This document shows, piece after piece, positions 1 through 4,872 of a DNA stretch of 5,902 nt. The notes beneath the pieces are model-generated. The model was not told the origin of the DNA and searched no databases. It worked only from the letters and a program-made list of their open reading frames with translations. The DNA is from Deltaproteobacteria bacterium (GTDB taxonomy: Bacteria; Desulfobacterota; Dissulfuribacteria; Dissulfuribacterales; QOAL01), in assembly GCA_027068235.1 (NCBI GenBank), contig JAMOUE010000393.1:1-5902 (forward strand), written 5' to 3'. Made by a program: the position numbers and the translations under genes. How positions within the stretch are numbered: the stretch's first letter is position 1; each line of letters starts with the position of its first letter.

Positions 1-545
1 GCTTCGCCGTGTGGTATCTGGCGTGGGCCGTAAATGTTGGCGTATCTTAACACGGTGTAGTCAAGACCGTACTGATGATTGTAGAAAAAGAGATAGTCTT
101 CTGAAACTGCCTTGGCAATGGCATAGGGTGAAAGTGGTTTAGGAGGATAATTCTCTGTTGTAGGGTACTCTTCTGCTTCCCCATAGATTGCGCCGCCTGA
201 AGAGATGAATATAACCTTTTTAACGCCCTTATCTTTGGCAGATTCAAGCAAGTTGACAAAGCCTTGAATGTTTACATCTGCATCGAAACGAGGGTCTTCA
301 ACCGAATATGGCACAGAAATCTGCGCTGCATGATGGTTGATAATATCTGGCTTTTCTATGGCCAAAACCTTTGCAAAATCTGGACTTCTTATATCCATAA
401 GATAAAACGTGGCCTTGGGATTGAGATTCTCGAGCTTTCCAGAGTAAAGGTTATCCACGACCACCACCTCATGCCCAAGATCTATATAGGCATCCACCAC
501 ATTTGAACCAATAAAGCCTGCTCCCCCTGTAACTAAAATTTTCAT
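1..545 (-). CDS. NAD-dependent sugar-nucleotide epimerase (GalE-like), N-terminal part, truncated by window edge
   Basis: An extended short-chain dehydrogenase/reductase, most likely a UDP-glucose 4-epimerase or close relative acting on nucleotide sugars in the cytoplasm for cell-envelope polysaccharide synthesis. The sequence shows an N-terminal Rossmann motif TGGAGFIG (residues 6-13, GxxGxxG), the acidic residue D31 after the second strand (VVVVDN) for the NAD ribose, the active-site strand SSGGAIYGE (115-123) and the YxxxK pair Y141/K145 in SPYAIAK. LRYANIYGPRQ (166-176) is the usual post-catalytic motif. Only 181 codons lie in the window; full-length relatives have about 300-330 residues, so the substrate-binding C-terminus is missing. 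The start follows GGAGGT at 549-554 (minus strand) and begins directly with the Rossmann strand MKILVTGG, so it is secure. The gene is divergent from the ferredoxin-ASKHA gene. Substrate specificity (glucose, GlcNAc or uronate) cannot be told from this half. Confidence 0.93.
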   Translation of the reverse strand, partial: MKILVTGGAGFIGSNVVDAYIDLGHEVVVVDNLYSGKLENLNPKATFYLMDIRSPDFAKVLAIEKPDIINHHAAQISVPYSVEDPRFDADVNIQGFVNLLESAKDKGVKKVIFISSGGAIYGEAEEYPTTENYPPKPLSPYAIAKAVSEDYLFFYNHQYGLDYTVLRYANIYGPRQIPHGE

Positions 546-548
546 AAT

Positions 549-554
549 ACCTCC
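549..554 (-). promoter_or_regulatory. Ribosome binding site of the epimerase gene
   Basis: On the minus strand GGAGGT lies three bases before ATG (543-545). It is a full Shine-Dalgarno match, though the spacing is rather short, and it fixes the start codon. Confidence 0.7.
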
Positions 555-570
555 ATTCCTATTAAATAAT

Positions 571-596
571 CTTTAATTGCTTAACGGCCATTAAAG
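571..596. repeat. Inverted repeat in the divergent intergenic region
   Basis: CTTTAAT (571-577) and ATTAAAG (590-596) are a perfect 7-bp inverted repeat with a 12-base spacer, midway between two divergent genes. It could be an operator, but the arms are AT-rich and may be chance. Confidence 0.3.
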
Positions 597-598
597 GC

Positions 599-625
599 TA
601 GACGTGAATAAGACTACTGTATAAT
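599..625 (+). promoter_or_regulatory. Putative sigma-70-type promoter of the ferredoxin-ASKHA gene
   Basis: A perfect TATAAT lies at 620-625, 43 bases before the start codon. The best upstream partner is TAGACG (599-604), a 4/6 match to TTGACA at a short 15-base spacing, so the -35 assignment is weak. Expected transcription start is near 632. Confidence 0.45.
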
Positions 626-668
626 ATCACCCCCATAAATCCAACACATTAGTATCAAAGGAAAGATT

Positions 669-2549
669 ATGCCAAAGGTCACCTTTTTGCCAGCAAATGT
701 GATTCTTGAGATTCCTGAAGATGAAAATCTATTAAAGGCCGCAATGAAGGCTGGCATCCATATAAATGCCAGTTGTGGTGGAGCTGGAGTCTGCAACAAG
801 TGCAGGATATTTATTGAGCAGGGCGAGGTTAAGGGAGAAGAGCTTCCAGAAGGAGGCTGGAAGGCGTGCGCCACATCTCCAGTTACAGACGTAGTTGTAA
901 GAATTCCTGTAGAATCACAGATGGACAGAAAGGCCCTGTCGCGTCCACTGGCTAGAAAAGCTGCTGCCTGGATAAAGGTACATGGAGAGAAGGTAACTGT
1001 AAAAAGTCAGCCAGCTGTCACTAAGAAACTTATTTCAGTACCAGAACCAAGTAGTACAGATAATCTGAGTGACCTTTGCCGGATTAGGCGTGAGGTCGGC
1101 AAATCTTTTCATCTAGATGTAGATAGTCAGGTACTGCATCGCCTGCCCTATGCAATGCGGGAAGGAAACTGGCAGGTGACAGCAAGTTTCATGGAGACCC
1201 CTTCTTCAAACCGCAAGCGTCTCATAAGGGTTGAGCCAGGAGATACTACAAAAAAGCAGTATGGAGTTAGCATTGATATAGGGACAACAACAGTCTCTGC
1301 CAGGCTTGTCTCGTTGACAGATCAAAAGGTACTTGCAGAGTCATCCGACTATAACCCACAGGTAAGCTATGGCGAAGATGTCATATCCAGGATGGAGTTC
1401 ACAAGAAAAGGCGATGGCCTGGCTATCTTGCAAGAAAAGATTGTTGAATGCCTCAACAAACTCATTTCTGAACTTCTTGAAAAAACAGGCAAAAACAAGG
1501 AAGATATTGATCTTGTAACAGTTGCAGCCAACACTGTAATGACACATTTTCTACTTGGCCTTGAAACCAGATTTCTAAGGGCAGCCCCATACACACCAGT
1601 AGCCAACAGATTTCCGCCAGTACGTGCAAGGGAAATAGGAATTGATCTTCCATCTCATGTACGTTTGTTTCTTGCCCCCTGTGTTGCCAGCTATGTTGGA
1701 GGTGACATAGTGGCCGGTGTGGTTGGTGTTGGAATAAATCACCATCCTGAGCTGACGCTATTTATTGATATAGGAACAAATGGAGAAATTGTACTTGGTA
1801 ATCAGGACTGGATGGCGTGTGCAGCATGTTCTGCCGGCCCTGCATTTGAAGGTGGTGGAATAAAGTATGGAATGCGTGCCACAGTGGGAGCTGTAGAGGT
1901 TGTACACATTCATCCAGAGACATTTGAACCAATGGTGCTCACCATTGGAGGGAAAAAGGCAAAGGGTATCTGCGGTTCAGGGATAATAAGTCTTTTGGCT
2001 GGCCTTTTTATGACAGGGGCCCTTGATCGCCAGGGGAAGTTTCAACAAGATCTACCTACATCCAGGATACGCCAGGGTAACGATGGCTGGGAGTATGTGG
2101 TGGTGGAAAAAGATGCCACTGCAATAGGAGAAGACATCGTGTTTACCGAAGCCGATGTTGAAAACCTCATAAGGGCAAAAGGGGCCATGTTTGCAGGATA
2201 CTTGACCCTGCTCGAATCGGTGGGCATGAGCATTGAGGATGTTGAGAGGGTTATACTTGCAGGAAACTTTGGAAGTTACCTTGACCTTGAACAGGCCATA
2301 ACCATTGGACTCCTGCCTGACATACCTAGGGAACGCTTCTTCTTTGCAGGAAACTCCTCTCTTCTAGGGGCTCATATTGCAGCAATTTCATGGCCAAAGC
2401 TCAAGGAGATGGAAGAGGTGTCTCAAATGATGACCCATTTTGACCTTGCTGATAATCCTAGATTTATGGATCACTACGTATCTTGCCTGTTCCTTCCACA
2501 TACGGATTTGTCACTTTTTCCATCTGTAAATGAAGCATTGAAAGAATAA
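669..2549 (+). CDS. 2Fe-2S ferredoxin/ASKHA-domain reductive activator of corrinoid proteins (RACo/AcsV-like, DUF4445)
   Basis: Family members use ATP hydrolysis to drive one-electron reduction of inactive cob(II)alamin to Co(I) in corrinoid proteins, such as the corrinoid iron-sulfur protein of the Wood-Ljungdahl pathway or methyltransferase corrinoid subunits; they act in the cytoplasm. The N-terminal domain (about 1-85) has the 2Fe-2S cysteines C36, C42, C45 and C67 (C-x5-C-x2-C-x21-C) in SCGGAGVCNKC. A linker (about 85-195) precedes the ASKHA domain: phosphate-binding GVSIDIGTTT (199-208), NTVMTHFLLG (288-297), second phosphate motif FIDIGTNGE (365-373), CSAGPAFEGGGIKYG (387-401), GICGSGII (433-440) and VILAGNFGSYLD (528-539). 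The C-terminal FMDHYVSCLFLPH is also typical. At 626 residues it is about full family length, and no key residue is missing. AGGA at 659-662, six bases before ATG, sets the start. No corrinoid protein or methyltransferase gene lies in the window, so the client is unknown. Confidence 0.93.
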   Translation: MPKVTFLPANVILEIPEDENLLKAAMKAGIHINASCGGAGVCNKCRIFIEQGEVKGEELPEGGWKACATSPVTDVVVRIPVESQMDRKALSRPLARKAAAWIKVHGEKVTVKSQPAVTKKLISVPEPSSTDNLSDLCRIRREVGKSFHLDVDSQVLHRLPYAMREGNWQVTASFMETPSSNRKRLIRVEPGDTTKKQYGVSIDIGTTTVSARLVSLTDQKVLAESSDYNPQVSYGEDVISRMEFTRKGDGLAILQEKIVECLNKLISELLEKTGKNKEDIDLVTVAANTVMTHFLLGLETRFLRAAPYTPVANRFPPVRAREIGIDLPSHVRLFLAPCVASYVGGDIVAGVVGVGINHHPELTLFIDIGTNGEIVLGNQDWMACAACSAGPAFEGGGIKYGMRATVGAVEVVHIHPETFEPMVLTIGGKKAKGICGSGIISLLAGLFMTGALDRQGKFQQDLPTSRIRQGNDGWEYVVVEKDATAIGEDIVFTEADVENLIRAKGAMFAGYLTLLESVGMSIEDVERVILAGNFGSYLDLEQAITIGLLPDIPRERFFFAGNSSLLGAHIAAISWPKLKEMEEVSQMMTHFDLADNPRFMDHYVSCLFLPHTDLSLFPSVNEALKE

Positions 2550-2567
2550 CAAGCTTTATAATATAAT
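2538..2567 (+). promoter_or_regulatory. Putative higBA promoter with overlapping TATAAT boxes
   Basis: Two overlapping perfect TATAAT hexamers occur at 2557-2562 and 2562-2567, just before the toxin ATG at 2570. TTGAAA (2538-2543, 5/6 to TTGACA), inside the end of the upstream gene, is 18 bases from the second box and 13 from the first. The better-spaced pair would start transcription inside the toxin codons; the first box would start it at about 2569-2570 and give a leaderless message. Confidence 0.4.
2556..2566. promoter_or_regulatory. Candidate HigA operator palindrome
   Basis: TTATA-A-TATAA is a perfect palindrome around a central base and overlaps the presumed -10 elements. HigA antitoxins repress their own operon by binding palindromes at the promoter, so the position fits. 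The sequence is short and purely A/T, so this is weak inference. Confidence 0.25.
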
Positions 2568-2569
2568 TC

Positions 2570-2863
2570 ATGATAGTTTCTTTCAAAAATGATGGAACAA
2601 GGGACATATTTGATGGGGTAGATTCTAAAGTTGCAAGAAAATGTTGTCCCAAATCACTCTGGCCTGTTGCTAGAAGGAAAATGGATCAAATAAATCGCGT
2701 TCGAGAATTAAATGAACTTAATATACCACCAGGCAATCGGTTAGAGCGCTTAAAAGGTGAACGTAAAAATCAATATAGTATAAGGATCAATCAAAAGTAT
2801 CGAATATGTTTTATATGGAAAGAAGGATATGCCTATGAAGTCGAAATTACAGACTACCACTAA
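2570..2863 (+). CDS. higB: HigB-type toxin (RelE/ParE superfamily mRNA interferase)
   Basis: Toxin of a type II toxin-antitoxin pair. Relatives bind the ribosome and cut mRNA during translation, slowing growth until the antitoxin neutralises them. The 97-residue product has the family length. It begins MIVSFKNDGTRDIF, the typical N-terminal strand and helix, and ends with the hallmark LERLKGERKNQYSIRIN (58-74), YRICFIW (77-83) and VEITDYH (91-97). The basic residues R73 and R78 lie where HigB/RelE enzymes carry RNA-contacting residues. HigA overlaps its 3' end, the toxin-first order typical of higBA. There is no purine-rich Shine-Dalgarno before ATG 2570 (the upstream stretch is AT-rich), yet the N-terminus matches the family, so the start is probably right. 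Codons are more AT-rich (AAT, AGA, TTA) than in the flanking genes, consistent with acquisition by transfer. Confidence 0.9.
   Translation: MIVSFKNDGTRDIFDGVDSKVARKCCPKSLWPVARRKMDQINRVRELNELNIPPGNRLERLKGERKNQYSIRINQKYRICFIWKEGYAYEVEITDYH
2823..2827 (+). promoter_or_regulatory. Ribosome binding site deciding the higA start
   Basis: AAGGA inside the toxin gene lies one base before ATG 2829 but seven bases before the in-frame ATG 2835. Normal spacing favours 2835. Confidence 0.5.
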
Positions 2864-3197
2864 TAAATTGCTTCAAAGAAGGCTCCCCAAAAACCGTCCA
2901 CCTACGCACCCAGGGGAGATGCTCTTAGAGGAATTTATAAAGCCTTTGAATCTTACTCAGCGAGAAGTTGCTCAACGATTAGGAGTTTCATATCCTCGAT
3001 TAAATGAAATTATTAAAGGTCATCGTCGCGTTACCCCTGATACCGCTTTGAGACTATCTCAGGTTTTTGGCATGTCAGCGGATTTTTGGTTGGGATTACA
3101 ACAGGATTGGGACCTTTGGCATGCAATTAATCGTCCAGAAACACAAGAAATTTTCAAATTAGAACCTATAAATTCCCATGAAAAGCCAATAACATAA
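2835..3197 (+). CDS. higA: HigA-type antitoxin (XRE-family helix-turn-helix)
   Basis: Antitoxin partner of the preceding toxin and presumed autorepressor of the operon. The 120-residue product has the HigA hallmark RPPTHPGEMLLEEF (21-34), a helix-turn-helix around LTQREVAQRLGVSYPRLNEI (40-59) followed by KGHRRVTPDTALRLS (61-75), and the family-specific FGMSADFWLGLQQDWDLW (78-95). The basic N-terminal extension (about 1-20) precedes the conserved part. It overlaps the toxin by 29 bases in a different frame, so the two are probably translationally coupled. An alternative start at 2829 adds two residues (Met-Pro) but would leave only one base after the ribosome binding site. It has the same AT-rich codon use as the toxin. 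No convincing intrinsic terminator follows the stop. Confidence 0.92.
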   Translation: MKSKLQTTTNKLLQRRLPKNRPPTHPGEMLLEEFIKPLNLTQREVAQRLGVSYPRLNEIIKGHRRVTPDTALRLSQVFGMSADFWLGLQQDWDLWHAINRPETQEIFKLEPINSHEKPIT

Positions 3198-3210
3198 CAC
3201 ATTAACAATC

Positions 3211-3373
3211 GGTTCAAGCCAATCTCCAACCAATTGGACCTATGTTGTTACATAGTGCTCTGCAAAGTTTATTCAGGTTGAATTTTGAGTATTGATACTC
3301 CGCCAATATTGGCGGCTCATACCGTTGAGGTTGTAGAAAAACTCAAAACTAGTAGATTTTTGAGGCTTGAACC
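3211..3373. repeat. Nested inverted-repeat element: 163 bp closed by perfect 10-bp arms
   Basis: GGTTCAAGCC (3211-3220) and GGCTTGAACC (3364-3373) are exact reverse complements. Between them lie CCAATTGG (3230-3237); CTATGT/ACATAG (3240-3245/3250-3255, loop TGTT); ATTCA/TGAAT (3271-3275/3279-3283); GAGTAT/ATACTC (3287-3292/3295-3300); the perfect palindrome CCGCCAATATTGGCGG (3300-3315); and CTCAAAA/TTTTGAG (3342-3348/3358-3364, nine-base loop). As RNA this could fold into a closing stem with several hairpins; as DNA it could be a small non-autonomous mobile element with 10-bp terminal repeats. No target-site duplication is visible at the outer ends. Folding strand and function are unknown. 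Confidence 0.55.
3300..3315. repeat. Perfect 16-bp palindrome
   Basis: CCGCCAATATTGGCGG is identical on both strands and stands out as GC-rich at both ends in an AT-rich region. It shares base 3300 with the adjacent GAGTAT/ATACTC repeat. It could be the site of a dimeric regulator or one stem of the larger structure. Confidence 0.6.
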
Positions 3374-3459
3374 TAATGATTTCAGGTAGTTAAAAGACAA
3401 AAATTAGAAAATCGAACTTTTCCTACAGAGCCATCAGAGAAATTGCCTTATTTTAAAAA

Positions 3460-3503
3460 TTTCATTTTTGTAAGATTGCTCGCCACTTTTTACATTTTTG
3501 TAA
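3460..3503. promoter_or_regulatory. Two dyad copies 30 bp apart, candidate enhancer-binding-protein sites
   Basis: TTACA-TTTT-TGTAA (3490-3503) is a perfect dyad. TTTCA-TTTT-TGTAA (3460-3473) is the same with one arm mismatch. The 11-base core CATTTTTGTAA repeats exactly at 3463-3473 and 3493-3503, an offset of 30 bp or about three helical turns. The centres lie near -127 and -97 relative to the predicted sigma-54 start, the usual distance for activators of such promoters. No clear NtrC-type GCAC/GTGC pair is seen here. AT richness makes chance a real alternative. Confidence 0.4.
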
Positions 3504-3539
3504 TTTTCAAGACTACGCCGCCATAAAAAATTCTAAAAA

Positions 3540-3552
3540 AATCAAGCTATTA
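3540..3552 (+). promoter_or_regulatory. Candidate IHF binding site
   Basis: AATCAAGCTATTA matches the IHF consensus WATCAANNNNTTR at every defined position and has an A-tract just upstream. It lies between the twin dyads and the -24 element, centred near -48, where IHF bends DNA at many sigma-54 promoters. A short degenerate consensus can occur by chance. Confidence 0.4.
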
Positions 3553-3566
3553 ACAATAAAGCAACC

Positions 3567-3583
3567 TTGGCAACCTTTTTGCT
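3567..3583 (+). promoter_or_regulatory. Sigma-54 (RpoN) -24/-12 promoter of the amt operon
   Basis: TTGGCAACCTTTTTGCT fits the -24/-12 consensus YTGGCACGNNNNTTGCW except at the two bases after TGGCA. The invariant GG (3569-3570) and GC (3581-3582) are separated by exactly 10 bases. The predicted transcription start is near 3594, giving a leader of about 31 bases. Ammonium transporter genes are classic nitrogen-limitation targets of RpoN with an NtrC-type activator, so function and site agree. Confidence 0.72.
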
Positions 3584-3614
3584 TTATAATACCGGTTTGA
3601 AAAATCAGTTTTAT

Positions 3615-3619
3615 GGAGG
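3615..3619 (+). promoter_or_regulatory. Ribosome binding site deciding the first amt start
   Basis: GGAGG lies five bases before ATG 3625. The upstream in-frame ATG at 3613 overlaps this site and has no ribosome site of its own, so 3625 is preferred. Confidence 0.75.
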
Positions 3620-3624
3620 GAGAA

Positions 3625-4854
3625 ATGGCACAAATATCAGCGGGAGACACTGCATTCATTCTTGTTTCAGCAGCACTTGTTCTTCTAATGACGCCTGCCC
3701 TTGGGCTTTTTTATGGAGGAATGGTGCGCAACAAAAATGTCCTTGGCACCATTATGCACAGTTTGATAATGATCGCCATTATAAGTTTTGAATGGGTATA
3801 CATTGGATATTCCATGTCCTTTGGCCCTGATGTTGGCGGCTTTATCGGGGACCTTTCATGGTTTGGGCTAAGTGGAGTTGGTACTTCTCCAAGCGACACC
3901 TACGCCACAACCATTCCCCACATGTTATTCATGATCTACCAGTGCATGTTTGCAGTTATCACACCGGCCCTTATTACTGGAGCCTTTGCAGAAAGGATGA
4001 AGTTTGGGCCATTTGTAGTATTCAGCCTACTTTGGGCCATAGTTGTGTACAACCCAGTATGTCACTGGATCTGGGGTTCTGGCGGATGGCTTGGAGCCAA
4101 GGGAGTTCTTGATTTTGCAGGCGGCTTGGTAGTCCATCTTACATCTGGAGCTGCAGCACTGGCAGCTGCCCTGGTCATAGGACCAAGGCAGGGTTTTAAA
4201 AAGAGAAGTTTTATGCCTCACAACCTGCCAATGACACTTCTTGGCACAGGTCTTCTCTGGTTTGGTTGGTTTGGCTTCAACGGAGGAAGTGCCCTTGCAG
4301 CAGACGGAGTTGCAGTTACTGCCTTTGTAGCAACTCATCTTGCAGGCATGGCAGCAATGGCCTCTTGGTGCATTATGGAAAAGATCCGTCAGGGTAATGC
4401 AACCACATTGGGTGCAGCATCTGGCGCCATTGCAGGGCTTGCAACAGTAACACCGGCAGCCGGCTTTATAAGTGCAAACTCTGCAATAATCATCGGTCTT
4501 GTTGCAGGAGTCATCTGTTACCTTGCTGTATCCATGAAGGAAAAACTCGGATATGACGACAGCCTCGACGTAGTTGGCATACATGGTCTGGGAGGCTTTG
4601 CAGGTACGATAATGCTTGGAATATTCGCATCAAAGGCCGTCAATCCAGGAGGTGCAGATGGTCTTCTTGCAGGAAACTTTGGCTTTTTTGCCACCCAGAT
4701 TTTCGGTGTAGTTGTGGTTCTTGTATATGCATTTGTTTTAAGCTATGTGCTTCTAAAGATAGTAGATTCCATATTTGGCCTTAGACTGTCGCCAGAAGAT
4801 GAGGTACAGGGACTTGATCTGTCACAACATAGCGAAACTGCTTACAATCTGTAA
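3625..4854 (+). CDS. amt: Ammonium transporter, Amt family (first of two)
   Basis: Inner-membrane trimeric channel for ammonium uptake. The 409-residue product is strongly hydrophobic throughout, fitting the usual 11 membrane helices. Pore residues are present by alignment from memory to E. coli AmtB: the twin histidines H171 (VVHLTSG) and H320 (GIHGLGG), gate phenylalanines F109 (QCMFA) and F216 (GWFGFN), W150, D163 (LDFAGG) and S222. The family signature falls in DFAGGLVVHLTSG. The C-terminus GLRLSPEDEVQGLDLSQHSETAYN (385-408) is the conserved cytosolic tail that couples Amt to PII proteins, so the gene is complete. Unlike E. coli AmtB there is no clear cleavable signal peptide; the first helix begins near residue 10. 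It is preceded by a sigma-54-type promoter and followed 18 bases later by a second amt, presumably co-transcribed. An ammonium-sensor role for one copy is possible but not visible. Confidence 0.96.
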   Translation: MAQISAGDTAFILVSAALVLLMTPALGLFYGGMVRNKNVLGTIMHSLIMIAIISFEWVYIGYSMSFGPDVGGFIGDLSWFGLSGVGTSPSDTYATTIPHMLFMIYQCMFAVITPALITGAFAERMKFGPFVVFSLLWAIVVYNPVCHWIWGSGGWLGAKGVLDFAGGLVVHLTSGAAALAAALVIGPRQGFKKRSFMPHNLPMTLLGTGLLWFGWFGFNGGSALAADGVAVTAFVATHLAGMAAMASWCIMEKIRQGNATTLGAASGAIAGLATVTPAAGFISANSAIIIGLVAGVICYLAVSMKEKLGYDDSLDVVGIHGLGGFAGTIMLGIFASKAVNPGGADGLLAGNFGFFATQIFGVVVVLVYAFVLSYVLLKIVDSIFGLRLSPEDEVQGLDLSQHSETAYNL

Positions 4855-4860
4855 TTAAGA

Positions 4861-4864
4861 GAGG
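4861..4864 (+). promoter_or_regulatory. Ribosome binding site of the second amt gene
   Basis: GAGG within AGAGAGGTAA lies eight bases before ATG 4873 and confirms that start. The 18-base intergenic gap leaves little room for a separate promoter or terminator. Confidence 0.6.
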
Positions 4865-4872
4865 TAACAAAG

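Larger units (their letters stand above)
3198..3624. other. Long intergenic region between higA and amt; no gene
   Basis: No coding frame here has a credible start, ribosome site and family resemblance. The first part (3211-3373) is a dense cluster of inverted repeats enclosed by a long-range 10-bp repeat. The middle (3374-3459) is AT-rich with nothing I can name beyond a weak GAAATT/AATTTC pair (3439-3444/3458-3463). The last part (3460-3624) holds a repeated dyad, an IHF-like site, a sigma-54-type promoter and the amt ribosome binding site. No stem followed by a T-run is visible, so how the higBA transcript ends is unclear. Confidence 0.8.

Noticed and set aside
264..506. Plus-strand open frame of 80 codons
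   Set aside because: Antisense to the epimerase, whose Rossmann and active-site motifs show that the minus strand is coding.
1341..1653. Several short open frames antisense to the RACo-like gene
   Set aside because: Overlapping shadows in more than one frame, without ribosome sites, inside a well-conserved gene.
3211..3220. GGTTCAAGCC as a tRNA T-arm
   Set aside because: The neighbouring bases do not form a 5-bp T-stem around the loop, and there is no acceptor or anticodon arm upstream.
3240..3255. CTATGT/ACATAG hairpin as the intrinsic terminator of higBA
   Set aside because: The stem is only six AT-rich pairs and no T-run follows it.
3206..3378. Target-site duplication flanking the 163-bp repeat element
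   Set aside because: The outer flanks (ACAATC on the left, TAATG on the right) do not match, so mobility is unproven.
3374..3566. NtrC-type binding sites (GCAC-N7-GTGC) upstream of amt
   Set aside because: Searched by eye; no such pair is present, so the activator was left unnamed.
3585..3590. TATAAT upstream of amt as a sigma-70 promoter
   Set aside because: No acceptable -35 hexamer lies at 16-18 bases; TTGGCA is only 12 bases away and is better explained as the -24 half of the sigma-54 element. A minor sigma-70 role cannot be excluded.
4027..4584. Long open frame of about 185 codons, rich in cysteine, antisense to amt
   Set aside because: It is wholly antisense to a clear Amt coding region. 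Its cysteines come from reading the GCA/GCC/GGC-rich helices on the other strand. It has no convincing start signal or family resemblance.
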